From assembly GCA_950295325.1 (NCBI GenBank), contig OX485808.1:41808527-41872526 (forward strand): a DNA stretch of 64,000 bases, in the 5' to 3' direction. The first letter of the stretch is position 1; the number at the start of each line of letters is the position of its first letter. Of the stretch, positions 11,388 through 26,867 are shown in pieces. The DNA comes from Polytrichum commune. Taxonomy: Eukaryota > Streptophyta > Polytrichopsida > Polytrichales > Polytrichaceae. The notes beneath the pieces are model-generated. The model did no database searches and was not told the DNA's origin. It saw only the letters and a program-made list of their open reading frames with translations. Both the position numbers and the translations under genes were made by a program.

Positions 11388-13620
11388 TTACATAGCTTAG
11401 CCATGGTGTTATGTGGGCCATGGCTAAGATCATCGAGTATGTGATGAGTTCAATCTAAAATGGTGTTTGTAAGCCGCATCGATAGTTAGATGGGATGAGT
11501 CACCGCCGCAAAATCTCCCAATTTCTAAACCGAGTCACCTAATAAGGATGACTCAACCAAGAGCCGGCCTACAAATTTAGGGTCATGCTTTTTCCACCGA
11601 AACGAGGGCCACAAAGTTCCCTTTTGAAGGAAAAAGTAAAGACATTCCTCGAATGTGCACACGGCTTGATGCTATACCTCAATGGACTTAGATAAACACT
11701 TTTGATTTTGATTTTTTTTTTAAATAACTTCAAAATTGATCATCTATATAGATGGATGGGTTTTTTTTTAATAATCCGCAAAATCACAACGGAACATAAT
11801 AGTACATGATTAAGTGAGCACCAAATTCTTAAACGTTTGATATGTTAAAGTCCAACTATTCGAAGCTCAAACAGATATAAGACAATTTGTTTCACCCTTT
11901 CTTTGCCAAATAGGGTCGTCCCAACTTGAGTGAGACGTACACATATTGTATAGTGCAAGGAGTGATGAGAGCCGAGGAAACGGTATCTTTAATGGGTGAG
12001 TCCTTTTTAACAACTATGCTCGCTTTGTGATCATAGTTAGACACTCCCGACTTTGTTTCCATTTTATAGTCCACGATTGGCCTATTGAATATGTGGTTGC
12101 CTTGCCTCATCGACTGTAGACTCCTATGTAGTCCAACACCTTTGGTGTGGAAATGATTGTTTTTCTATGATTTTCCTTTCTATCAACACTCCGATATTTG
12201 AACTATTTTAGAAATACGTGTTTCATAGAAACCAATGTTTTAGCGTAAATTACATTGATACAAAACATTGTTCAGCAGATTAAGAGTCTTCCTACATTGT
12301 TCGTTAGGTTGACATTGTAGCGTGGAGTGTTGGGGTCTGTAAGATGCTATGATTATACTCTTAGGATTATGTGGCCCACCACCCAACATTAAACTATGTG
12401 TTGACTAATGTTATGTACGAAGAAAATTGTTTCCTGAGTATCAATACTTATACTCCATAACATTCAAGATTTCAGTATCTCGCTTTTTGGAATCCCTACG
12501 GACTAGATGAGCATCGAGAGGAGAATTCCCATGGCTCGTCATCCACTTACTCGAGATGGTTATCTATCATATTCATTGACCAGCTCATGAACATAATTTG
12601 CGAACTATGGATGATATCGTGCCAACGTGGATGAATAAGTGTGATGAGTTATGATAACCTTTCATGCTCTTGGACGAGCAATCGGTTAATACGATAGGCT
12701 CTCGTACTAACCCTCAAAAGCTAAAAACCTTTGTCACATAATAACAACACACGTTGTTCAACAAAAAGGTCATGTTGCTAAAGTGCTTTTGCCTCGGACA
12801 AGGCGACTCGAGTAAAAGGGAAGGCGCATGATGGGGCGCCACATATGGGCTCGCCACGTGGCGCCATGAAGAAAAACACGTAACCGATTTATTTAGTTGT
12901 TTATTATGTGGGTAGGGGGCACGAGGACCAAGGCGAAAGGCTAACTTGGTTCAAGTGCTTGTTGTGCCCGAAAGCGAGGAATCCCATGAGAATATACCCA
13001 AGGACCGTTTCGAAGGCTTATTATGTTGCACAATTTCATGGCTTTGGGGAGGTGCCCTATTTGGTGGAAGTACATGGTCACCAAATGATGATAATAGCTC
13101 CCGGTGACGTCATGCCTCTATCCCGAGGCTTACTTTTATACCAAGATTCAAAACCAAGGGCGGCTGCTTTATAACACACCAACCAAGATCCGTGGCCTTG
13201 AAAATCATCCAAAGGCCGTAACGTGGGACATAGAGATCCAATTTTGCAAGTGATGGGCATTCAAGCCTAGTGTAAAGTGAAGTGGACCATGTTGAGGGAC
13301 CACAACACATATTCAGGTTTGGGTCCCCTTCCTAGCAATATAACATTTTCTAGGAGCCAATGATCATGGAACTTTATCCGAACATTTGCGACCGTGTAGA
13401 TTTTCCTTCCATTCAAAATTACTTGGTTCCTCAAGTCTTCAAGGTTTAGTTCAAAGTGAACTTGCTATGTCTCTGGCTTCTCAACCAATCACATAATTTG
13501 TATATCATGGGTCCCAAGTCGTCAAGCTCTACACCGTTTATGGTATTTAGTGTCACATGTATTGTTTGCAAAGGGCCTAAACTAGCTGCCTAAAGGTCTC
13601 AAAGTGTCATGCCCACTACT
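11388..13620. other. Intergenic, nothing recognised
   Basis: A GC-richer patch at about 12780-13330 carries an 88-codon frame (12908-13174) with no recognised domain and overlapping frames on the other strand, so I do not call a gene. A small palindrome (GGCGCCAC with GTGGCGCC) sits near 12835-12865. Confidence 0.4.
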
Positions 13621-13987
13621 TGACAATGTGATTTCTAGTGTTATCAACTTGTCTTGTGCAATCCTAATTGTAAACCACGGTATATTATCACCAACACTAA
13701 ATATTAACCCAACATTATTTGTCATGCCTTATAAACTTTGGTGGATTGTAGATTTATAGACTTGCAATTACTCTCACTTACCAAGTGATTTTTTATCAAA
13801 ATTCCAATCATCCATGACAATATTTCATCACAAGTTGTTGACAAGAGAAGGTAGGGGTTTGGCCAATGAATGAACTCATCCATCATCCATGACAGTATTT
13901 GTTCACATATTCATAAGAATTGTCATCTGAAAAAGTTTCCATAGCGACATTAAATACTATGACACTAAATATCATCTTCGGTGTAGT
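13621..13987 (+). mobile_element. MITE family M1, copy 1
   Basis: About 367 bp, colinear with the copies at 32701-33070 (same strand) and 35890-36253 (opposite strand). Shared blocks include a central GATGAACTCATCCATCATCC (here GAATGAACTCATCC) and ends related to CACTAAATATGATATTTAGTG, itself a palindrome. This copy is the most diverged at its left end. No coding capacity. Confidence 0.7.
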
Positions 13988-14541
13988 TCTCAACATAAGC
14001 ACTTAACTTTTTAAGTGAAAGATTATTTAAGTTGTGACATTTAGTGTAGCACATTGGGATTCTTGAGATGATAGTTTTGTGTTACAACATGCAAGGGGAA
14101 GAGCATATTACTAATGGCAAGTGTCATGTTTCTACATTTCAGTATCCAAGAGGAAGATGTTCATGAGCATACTAATGTCAAGTGTCATTTGCGTACACTT
14201 TAATAATCTCATAGGATATTATGTAAGATAGGCGTGCACCTCATAACACTATTAAACACACTCATGAGAATATATATTAGCAAGCGCATTTGAATGCCAA
14301 GTGTCATGAGGTGACACCAAGTGCGGAATTTTATATTTGAAACCTCCAAGTTAATTACATACTAGACCGACAGTCTGACTTTGGAAATGATATCCCAATT
14401 AATTACTTACTTACTAAGTAGAAGTGATTATGGATTATTAGATTATGGACTTTGAAGTCGGGGTGCACTCAACAGAAGTTTTGTGGACCATACGACATTC
14501 ATGAATGCACATAGAACGTTTTTTTTTTTTGTTGTTGTTGT
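13988..14541. other. Intergenic with three short direct repeats
   Basis: The word AATGNCAAGTGTCAT recurs near 14116, 14175 and 14295. Nothing else recognised. Confidence 0.4.
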
Positions 14542-14760
14542 TGAAGTCGGGCGGGGTGGAGGGCCATTGTTTTTCGGTCAGGTTCGGAATTTTTTTTTTT
14601 TCTGGGGCTGCCCAAGGGTTGTGGGTCGTGAGCCCCGGCCCTTATTCCTATCAAGGGACCCCTTCCTTAAAAAGCTTGTTGGGAGTGCTGTAGCATGTGG
14701 CCTAGCTTCTAGGGGACACCGCTTAGGACATGGCCATGGCCCCTAGCCCTTGGTCAGGAC
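14542..14760 (+). repeat. GC-rich block starting TGAAGTCGGGCGG, copy 1
   Basis: A GC-rich segment in AT-rich surroundings, preceded by a T/TTG run. The 13-base start TGAAGTCGGGCGG recurs at 34741 and 43108, each time opening a GC-rich block, but the sequences downstream of it differ. An 87-codon frame here is low-complexity and unrecognised. Confidence 0.4.
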
Positions 14761-15002
14761 CAGTTCACTTACCTATTTTCAGCCTCTCATCATCCTTATA
14801 GTTGGGGAATAAGCCACAAATAATTATTGGCCGATTGAGTAATGGCGTCATCAAATGAATGTGGATTTGGATGCACATTGCCATGTCCACATGAGTCAAC
14901 TTAGGGTTACGCTTTGTGCCCGTTTTAGCCCGTCACATGTCACTTTTCCGTCAACAAGTGTTTGGAGAGATTTTTGGGCATAATTGGTCGAAATATTTTG
15001 TG

Positions 15003-15140
15003 CAGTGTGCGTTTGTTCATGTGGATCCCGACAATATAACCATGGGGATGCCGCAATTAATTCATATTCAGACTGAATTTGCATTAGTTACAGCATCCCA
15101 TTGTTATATTCTCGGGGTCCACATGAACGAATGCACACTG
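15003..15140. mobile_element. Fold-back element, 138 bp, near-complete hairpin
   Basis: CAGTGTGCGTTTGTTCATGT at the left end matches CAGTGTGCATTCGTTCATGT read inward from the right end on the other strand. Pairing continues to the centre (ATTCAG, A, CTGAAT), giving arms of about 68 nt with scattered mismatches and almost no loop. It is either a fold-back MITE or a MIRNA-like hairpin. No open frame is involved. Confidence 0.7.
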
Positions 15141-15179
15141 CTTAATAATGTCATGTGTTTTCAAGTCCCATCAATTACA

Positions 15180-15560
15180 TATTGAAATTAGATTATCTTC
15201 ACCTCAAGGATTTTCTCAAATACGAGTGTGAAGTGTACTTGAAGCAACCACGGACACCATTGCAATGCAAGATCATTGTCGCTTACTGCGTCTCGAACCG
15301 TAGAGTAGCCATTGAAATTGGATGATGGTCAACTATCCCTATCTCTAGAGATACTAGACTATGTCAGCTTTCCTCCTATAATGCAGTTGAAAACGAGGCT
15401 ACTTCTTCATTGGAATGTCCCCTATATAAGCCCGTTAGAGATGAGCCCCTATCTCACGGAGGCTACGACACTACACCACTCTACGTTGACTAGTTGAGTT
15501 GAAACCATCACGATGTACTTTTAGTCCCATTAACCTTTTCAGCTTCTTGAACTTTAAAGT
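15180..15560 (+). pseudogene. LINE 3'-end remnant, copy 2
   Basis: From about 15186 one frame reads KLDYLHLKDFLKYECEVYL and then AYCVSNRRVAIEIG, followed by a stop where copy 3 has GRWSTIP. After it come TRLCQLSSYNAVENEA and LECPLYKPVRDE, a CX2(S)...H/T...C tail of the type found at the C-terminus of non-LTR retrotransposon proteins. The middle of the last domain is deleted and the frame resumes at CTCACGGAGGCTAC. The non-coding end TTTTAGTCCCATTAACCTTT is shared with copy 3. No active element remains. Confidence 0.65.
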
Positions 15561-15599
15561 CCATTTCATTGCAATCTTTCAGTTCTTCTTAATGCTGTA

Positions 15600-15740
15600 A
15601 TCAAAGCATATTCTCTATATTCCTCTAAAATGATCAAAAACTTTGATGAAGTCTTTAATCTCAACCGGTTAGTTCTCCAACTCAACCGGTTCATGTGTAA
15701 CTAGTGGTTGGTTCTCCCCATTCATTGCTCGCAAACCGGT
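15600..15740 (+). repeat. Dispersed repeat family R2, copy 1
   Basis: The stretch containing TCCTCTAAAATGATC, CAACCGGTT and CATGTGTAACTAGTGGTTGG matches 37425-37545 closely. A weaker match just upstream (TTTTTGGGCATAATTGGTC at about 14972 against TTTTGGGCATAGTTGGTC at 37337) suggests that both belong to one longer old repeat, into which the fold-back element and LINE tail were inserted here. Confidence 0.5.
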
Positions 15741-17820
15741 CACACAAAAGGAGGGGGAAAGAAAACGAACCCGTCAAAAGACATGTGGCGGTAAATTTGC
15801 CCGCCCAAAGAAATTAGCTAAGAAATAAACAACCATCACATATAAAAGTTTTAAATTTCAACAAGGACTTTTTTTTTTGATACACCATTGGTTATTTGAA
15901 TATGGTTTAATTTCTCTATGAATCATGCATTCATAGAGATTCTACAAATGGACTTGAATTACATTACACATGTACTGAGGTAGAAGATGCTAAATCCAAC
16001 AACTAACTTAGAACCAACACCCTTAAAGCTTGCACAAAGAGTACATAAGGATATCTGCACCACTTTGATAGAAGGCATCCGTGATGGGTTTTGATCATCT
16101 ATGAATAAAACTTGAACCCTTCTAACTTTTGCATACGGGATTCAAATAAGACATGGTAGAGTGCGTTGGAATAGCTTGTCATTTGGTGATGAGAGTCCCT
16201 TGAAACTTCAAAGATGAATATTTGCATCCATGCCCAACGCTTGAAAATAAGAGTTTTAGTACCATCGACCTTAACATAAGTTAAAAGTTTTCTTCATTTT
16301 GGAGTGAGTGTTCTATAATTCACTATGGTGTCCTAAAAGTAGAGGATTGTGGATACTTATGTCTAGAAACTAGGGCGACATGTTTCATAGCCAGTTCCAC
16401 GATGAACCTAAGTATTGTTCTCCCTCTTTTAGTATGACACGTTTGGGAAACACAAGAAAAAGTCGTATTATCGAGGTGCCGTCTTCTCATTAATATGAAA
16501 AATGGTGTAAAGTTGTTGTATTGTTGAGGGAATACGAAAACATAAGTAATATGAGCTTAAATATATATATAGAACAAGTTTAAGCAATATAGATGGTATG
16601 AAATAATAACTTATAACTCCAAACAAGTACAAATATTCTCAAGAACTCTTGAAATAGGAGTCCAAAGATCTCCGGTGTTGCCCTACCCAAGTTAGCAACT
16701 GTCATCTTATCTAAATTCCCTACTAACTTTTGAAAACTAATAATTTCATTAACACCAAAATGTAAAGAGTTCTCTAATAAGAAACTAGACAACAATGATG
16801 CGTGATGTTTAACATCACTAGGCTTTACTATAGGTGGAGTAACATCATCCACATATACATACTAAATCAAGATCAACATTAAGATCAAAGCCTTATGCAG
16901 AATTGGTTCCCCATAAAAGCCATACGAGTACAGGTAAACCTAGTAGGTCAGGATCTGGGACTTCAGTACCCTCAACGTCTAGAGGTTAGGAAGGTTTTTT
17001 GCCCCTAATTCTCATTAAGTTCCCAATGATAAGTGAAGTTCCCACGTAGTTCCCAAGTGGAAATGGATGTATTTTAGATGTACATAACATAGATGAAAGA
17101 AATGTTAGCACCAATTGCCTCTTTAATATGACAAAATGGAGATTCTAAATGTCGCATTATCTAGTGTCGTAGTCGTATAAAAGAGGGAGGGTTGAACTAA
17201 AAAGTTGGTCTCACAAAACTGTGTCCTAATATCGAGGGTGTTGTATAAATGAGTGTCATATTAATGAGGTTATTAGACTATATTGCTAAAGCCCCTTTTT
17301 GCAAACTCAAATGGAAGCCATGTACCAACATACACATGTCAACTGTAGATTGTACAATACAAGTAGTTTTTTTTTTACATATATTTGTTTGTTTGTTTGG
17401 TTCGGAAGATATTCATTTTTTTTATGTGCTATGAATCAATGAAATGTTGGACCTCAACCACATGTTCTTACATGTAAATGCTTTTTGTATAAGGACGTTA
17501 ACCCCCTTGAGGCTTTTTGTTGATCGACCTTGGATTTCACATTGAAAGTAATTTTCACTGCTTATGAACTGAACTAACGTAATGAAATGCTTGATTTAGT
17601 TTTCGTTTACGTTTCCGTTTAGGCATACAAATCTTCAAAGAAATTGACACTTTTGAATGCATCTGCAAGCTCTTTAGGTCTTTGGTTTCAACTTTACTAC
17701 ATAGGTTGTTTTTCCATCAATTATGCATATTTAGATACTATAGCAAGATTTGACAAAAACCATAAGCTTTGTATACATACGTTACTTAGTTTGTGAAAGT
17801 TTTATGATTTTTTTGGAGTA
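15741..17820. other. Intergenic, nothing recognised
   Basis: AT-rich DNA with T-runs and no credible coding frame longer than 90 codons. Confidence 0.5.
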
Positions 17821-18059
17821 GTTGCAAAATTTTAATGATTTTTTTAAACCGAATTTACTTAAAAAACAAATCCAACCCGTCAATGTTTGGTTGAACCCGT
17901 CACAACCCTGTGAAGAGGTTACCTCAAAAATTGGCACGGTGCCCGACGGGCCGGGTGGATCGCGGGTAACCCAGCCCGGGATTCAGGTCCCCGCATCTCC
18001 TGCGTGCAGCTTCCTCGCTGCTCTGTCGGAGCTCTCGTTTTAGACGAGCTTCGCCGCTT

Positions 18060-19150
18060 CATGTTTGCGCTACTCAGGCGATCCGTCGATGCGTCTTAGG
18101 AGTCTTCGAAGTGTTTTATGATTTATCCATCTCTTTCTTAAACGTATAAAAATTTCCTGCGATTTCCTCCATTTTGAGGTAGGATCTGTGGAGACATGGT
18201 TAAGAAAGTTGTTTAGAAAGTTGCCTCCAACTACTGAAACTAGGCAATCCGTGAGTACGAGCACCTCAGAAGCGCAGAAGTGATCACACAACCTTCTTGA
18301 ATTCTCTCGAATTCTCTCGAATTTTTTTCTTGAAGTTCCTGCAGTACTGAGGCGTATCCATCAAGACGAGCGGTTAGACGGAGGCAGATTTGGAGTGGTT
18401 GAAGCACTCTTCATGTCTCGGAGGCTGATCTGCGGAGAAATTCCCTGGCCTTTTGTGGCAGTTTTGATTGACAAATGCTTCAGAAGAGGTACTTCCACTG
18501 CTTAAGCTTGGAAATCCATTGATACGCTTACCTACGAAACGATAAGTGCTCAGTCTAGAGCTCTCTTAATGTATAACTCACTTGTGACTAGCTTAGAACA
18601 GCATTTTCCGCACTTTACTTAGGCAATCCAGTTCCGAGCGCCTCAGAAACCGAGTCCTCAACTAATCTCTCCTTTCTTATCTCACCTGAGGTTTGCGGCA
18701 TTTGGACGACTTTCTTGTGAAGAAATGCTCTAGAAGAAGTAAACCTAAGCTATTGCTCTCTTAATGTATACCTCACGTGCGACTAGTCATTTTTCTTAGA
18801 ACTTCGTGTGGATAATTGCGTGGAACAGCCTTTCTGCACTTTACTGAGGCGATCCACGTCCGAGCGTCTCTGAATAAGCAACCGAGTTCTGAAAATAATC
18901 TTTTCGTTTCCTGTCTCACAAAGGGGTTTGCGCCATTTGAAGGACTTTCTTGAGAAGGAACGCTTTAGAAGAGCTACCTCCGCTACTAACTAACTAGGCA
19001 ATCCGTTAACACGCGCAGAGCTCTCTCTCTCTCTCCTTGTCTATCTCATATCTCACCTGCGAACATATCCCGCGAGGTTGTTGCAAATTTTAAAGCTCTT
19101 GTAAAGTATTGATTTTGTCGAGATTCCGCTACTACCCAGGCGATTCATCA
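18060..19150 (+). repeat. Degenerate tandem repeat upstream of CIPK
   Basis: The motif AGGCRATCC followed by a CGAGCGCCTCAGAA-like stretch recurs near 18073, 18243, 18350, 18620, 18847, 18990 and 19137. The clearest pair is CTCTCTTAATGTATAACTCA at 18561 against CTCTCTTAATGTATACCTCA at 18756, with further aligned blocks (TTACTTAGGC at 18615 against TTACTGAGGC at 18841; TGCTCTAGAAGA against CGCTTTAGAAGA). Spacing is about 195-226 bp. Units are diverged and of unequal length. Confidence 0.6.
19019..19043. repeat. CT-rich microsatellite
   Basis: A short (CT)n run upstream of the CIPK start codon. Such runs are common in plant 5' regions; no function is shown. Confidence 0.7.
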
Positions 19151-20418
19151 TTAAGAGCGAACGACTGCTGAGATTGGTTACTACTCTATAGAATCTCTTA
19201 CTTTAAAGAAATCCCTTGAGAGTGCGCTGTTTTGAAGAATTTCGTGGAATTTCTCCTAAACAAATTAGGCGGGAGTTTAGGTAGGTGTGGACTCTGCGCG
19301 TCGCGAGGTTCGAAGCGTTTAGAGAGTGACTGATCGATCTTATAGCGGTTTGAAGCAGGGAGCCCACGCATGTGTAAATGAGAATTTACGCGGTCTATGG
19401 AGCGCGCAGCCGCGCTTTCCAAACATTATGAGATTTTCCGTTGCAGCAGGTTGGATAATAATCTTCCGTTGCCTCATAGTTTCCAATGATGTTTCTGAAA
19501 GTTGAGGCACGATGTGCAGTTGGAAGTGAAGCTCCCAGCGCGCTTATAAGTGTCATGCGGAGCTCTTCCATCCTTGTTTTCGCAGCTTACCTAGATTGTT
19601 GCAATAGATGCTCAAAGAACATTAGGAATATCATCCAATAGCGTTAAACTAGGTAGAGTCAGACAGAAGAATCTCTGGGAGTTCGCACCGGTGTTGATAC
19701 TTTCGTTGAATGTTTTCAACGCGCCAAACGCCTAGGCGTAAGGAATATACACGAAATGTTCTTTTGTGGACGTTGCGTATATTTTTGAAACTGTACTGAA
19801 GTTCATCCAGAATGACCAAATATATTAACGAGGTTTATGTGAGACATCCTGAAATTAGGTGAATACTTTTGTTTCATTCATATTAGTAATGCCTGCAGTC
19901 TATACTTTCGATTTGAGAAAACTCGAGTTGAACAAATTTTGGTGAAAGATACATCGCAGAAGGTAGATAAGCCTTCTCGGGACGCATTTAATTTAATCTT
20001 GTGTTGTCAACATTGTCGGCAGAAAATTGGTCACGTGCTCGTGAGATTTTGACTTGGAGTTCGCAGAGCCACAATCATCACTGCAGGAGGCTCTTTTCAC
20101 GAGAGATTCTACCTTGACGATCGTGCTTGATAAGAGTGCCTCTTTGTCAGCTGGTGTAATTTCCTTAATATGCGCTCGTTCATTAAGCCTTTTATCCGCC
20201 AGAAATGCTTATTGCTGAATCAATGAAGCTGAATGGTAGATCAGGTAGAAATTACGCTCTCAAGTGTACTGGTGTTAATGCTGCTGAGGCTGAATGCTCA
20301 CAATGACGCGGTTTCTGCAGACTTGATGACTGAATTTTTTACGATCAGAAGAGTCTACGAAGCAAGTGCAATTTTAAGAAGTTAAAATTTAGGTAGAGTC
20401 TCGACAACACACTCAAGG

Positions 20419-23810
<3,392 letters not shown>

Positions 23811-25500
23811 TGGAGAGGTTTTGGGCTACTACTTTGTGCAAGGTTTATTTCAGATCAAAGGATCACCTTTCACCCTTAAGATGCAGTGTGTCTCAAGGAG
23901 GTTGGCCATGAAGTACTCCTGCACTTCAATGGTGGAATTGAGATCATTTCTGTGCGTCTTTCAGCTTGTATTCTAGTTTCGGGTTGCTGTGGGTATTATC
24001 CACGATACTGGTGACTGCATCTCCAGTCGACCAATAGGTTCGGTGAGATAGCCCTAAAGTCTTGACAAAGTACAGATGTGGCAGGTGTAAAATATGACTG
24101 GGTAGTGGGATTCTTTTTAACTTATTAGATGAAACTCTAATGTGACATATGTAAGTGTAGACACACCAGTGTATTGAGTCCCATGGATGAGATAAAGCTT
24201 TTGATAACAACCAACACAACGCAATTTTGATCAAAGTGGATCCTTCTCTTATAATATTATTAGATCATTGCTTAAACTTTCACTACCATAGCATTATTCA
24301 GCAATGAAGCTGAATTCCATTGTCATAAATAGATGGCACTTAATTACTGGGAGGGAGGGGCAATCGACCCAATTGTACAGGTGAAGGGGATTAAGCGACT
24401 ATGGGGTTGTCATGGTTTCCACCGGCACGCAAGCGCCCACTAACAGGTATGGCCCAGTGACAGACAAGCATGGCACTCATCAGAATCCACCCATGAAGGA
24501 GGATTTGTAATTCACCTTGAACATTGATTCAACCCATAATGTGATCAGTGTCGTCTTTGAGTTGTATCAAAACGAATGTAACACACAAGTAAACTACAGT
24601 AAGTATGTGAAAATTTTGCTAGCTGATTTGAATGAGCGGCTCATCTTCGAAGTTGGGTTTAGAGTACTTGAGGAAAAATTGCTTGTCTCATGTTTGAAAT
24701 AGGGTTCAAAGTATCTAGAGTCGTGAGGAAACAATGCCTGAAGTGATGAGGACCTAACTCCCCCATTGAATAAACATGACCTTCAGGAAATTATGCCATC
24801 CTTTGGAGACAACCCTTTTGGTGGTTATGGATTAACGCTAATACACAACCATCAAGAACCTGGAAACTTGTAGAGAGCAATCACGAATGAGAATTGGTCC
24901 CATAATTGGTATTTGATTATGAAGAGTAAGTCACACTATAGTATACACATACGCCCACACTATTTATCAAAAACAATGTTAGTTCTTTTGCAAGCCTTGT
25001 AGATATTGTAGACGTTCTTCACATCCTAGTATGTTGTCTTAATTCCCAACGACAAGACTGATCGCATTAATAATCTCCAGTACATAGCAGGCCAATTTAT
25101 ACTAGAAATTTAAAACTGAAACATTTCAAAACCGTTCATATAGGTAGGCCTTTCTTTTGATGTCTGGGAAAAACAACAATAAATCATGTTTGCAAATGTC
25201 ATTGTTGCCAAATCAAGTTTTGTATCTAACCATGTCTTCCGTATCCAAAAATAAATAAACGTTCCTATTTCGCAAGACCTCAATTAGACAATCATCATTT
25301 AATTCAAGACTGGCATTCGAGACAATTTGGCTGCAAATGTGACATTATTTGAATATAACGTTGGGCGACTTTGTAACCTCTCACTGGATTCAGTTTCAAT
25401 ACATCATACAAACACTGGTAACTTCTCCGTAAACCCATTCAGGGTTTACATACAACTCTAAGTCTAATATGATGAAGGGTCCATTAAGGTAGATGGGTCT
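23811..25500. other. CIPK 3' flank and intergenic DNA
   Basis: The first few hundred bases are presumably the 3' untranslated region. No clear poly(A) signal was chosen. Further on the DNA is AT-rich with no recognised gene. Confidence 0.4.
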
Positions 25501-25504
25501 TAAA

Positions 25505-25805
25505 TGGTTATTCTTTTTCAACTTGCCCATTTCACCTCGGATATGAAACACATGATTTGTACAAGAGAGTTAGCAAATTCAAATTGAGGCCATAGCAATC
25601 TTCTTCATAAGGTTTGGAGCTCGTATGAATATCTTGATCATTATCCAAGTGATAATGCTCATGCTCTTTAAATGGTCGTATAGGTCCCCCAATTATGTTA
25701 ACTTTTGTGCCTAGTATGGTAATCAAATCATGAACACGTAGCCAATCTCTTTTAAACACATGTTTGCTTGGTATCCATTCTTGGAGCCACATCTAACCCA
25801 CATAC
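25505..25805 (-). repeat. Dispersed repeat family R1, copy 2
   Basis: The longest readable copy: an 86-codon minus-strand frame (25532-25792) containing SKHVFKRDWLRVHDLI. It matches copy 1 (430-690) around ACATGTGTTTAAAAGAGATT and copy 3 (36330-36625) around CCATTTAAAGAGCATGAG and CATTTAAGACCCATCTACCT. No protein family recognised. Confidence 0.5.
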
Positions 25806-26860
25806 CTCTCAAATATTGGTGTTTGAATAAGTTCGATACTAATTTAACCACCTCTACCTTAATTTTCATTCACGTTGTCAAGAAGTTTGTGTTACTCTAG
25901 AGCATGGGACTTTTGGTAATAAAGGTTGTGTGATCCAAATGTGTTTAGGAAACACAAGTTATTATTACTAACAACACACCTCTTCCATAAATGACACTTT
26001 TAAAAACTAATGTTTATTATTATTTTGTACACAAATTAGATAATAATCCAATAACTCACAATAAATCTCTCAGACCGTGTTTAAAAACTAAGACTCGTAT
26101 CTTCATCTTTAGATCTACTTTACTCAATTCACGTATAATCTAAATCTTGCTTGATTGCTCTTTCATTCATGTCATTACTCGTGCACCCTCTTGGATCACT
26201 TATGTCTCACCTCTTTCATTCATTCATGTCATCACTCATGCATCCTCTTGGATCACTCATGCCTCATTTCTTTCACTTTTGCAATGTCCAAGGTCCCTCA
26301 CTAATAGTGTTCGGTGGTCTTCAAAGCTTCATCAATGGTCTACACTGCAGACCAAAAGTCTTTGCTTTCGAAGTTCCTTCAAGTCTTCAACTCCTGCAAG
26401 CTCCAAGGCTCGAAACTCCAAGCCACTTAGCTCCAAACTCTTCCAAGCTTCTCCAAGCCCCAAACAATGAATGTTCCTTTGTCTTCCACCTCCCTCTTAA
26501 ATAGCATGAGAACCCTGGGTGGCTATGATTTGGTATCCTCGATAACTAGGATTTGGGACCCCTACATGGTACTCTAACCTCTATTTACATTCTAGAATTA
26601 TTGATTTGTACTTAATACTTCAATTCCCTTGTTCAATACCTTCAACCGTAAAACAAATCCTTTATATGCATAATATAATCTAAATCACTACAAACTAATA
26701 ACTAATTCCTCATAAGTCAATAAAACTCTGTAGTTTGAATTCCAGACATCTTTCCAAAAAAAATTCACCTAAACTACTAAACTATCATTTTACAATAATA
26801 CTGCAAAACCAAATTTATAGTTGAATTTCATATTGAAGATGGTCCATATCACGACATTCA
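25806..26860. other. Intergenic; short CT-rich tandem repeat inside
   Basis: A unit of about 53-55 bp (TCTTTCATTCATGTCATYACTCRTGCAYCCTCTTGGATCAC form) occurs twice at about 26158-26268. The overlapping 107- and 117-codon frames at 26147-26504 are low-complexity readings of this CT-rich DNA and are not supported as genes. Confidence 0.45.
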
Positions 26861-26867
26861 CCGCTTC

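Larger units (their letters stand above)
17821..20418 (+). promoter_or_regulatory. Upstream region of the CIPK gene
   Basis: Base composition rises sharply compared with the AT-rich DNA to the left, beginning with a GC-rich patch at 17935-18040. Short frames here are not supported as genes. The region is inferred to carry the promoter and 5' leader of the CIPK gene starting at 20419. Its most visible structure is a degenerate repeat (18060-19150), described separately. I cannot place the transcription start. Confidence 0.45.

Noticed and set aside
12835-12865. GGCGCCAC...GTGGCGCC palindrome with a CACGTG core as a regulatory site
   Set aside because: No gene lies next to it, and a single short palindrome in 64 kb is expected by chance.
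12908-13174. 88-codon frame in a GC-richer patch
   Set aside because: Overlapping frames exist on the other strand, there is no recognised domain, and no flanking exon could be found.
26147-26504. 107- and 117-codon overlapping frames
   Set aside because: Low-complexity Ser/His/Leu-rich readings of a CT-rich tandem repeat in two frames at once.
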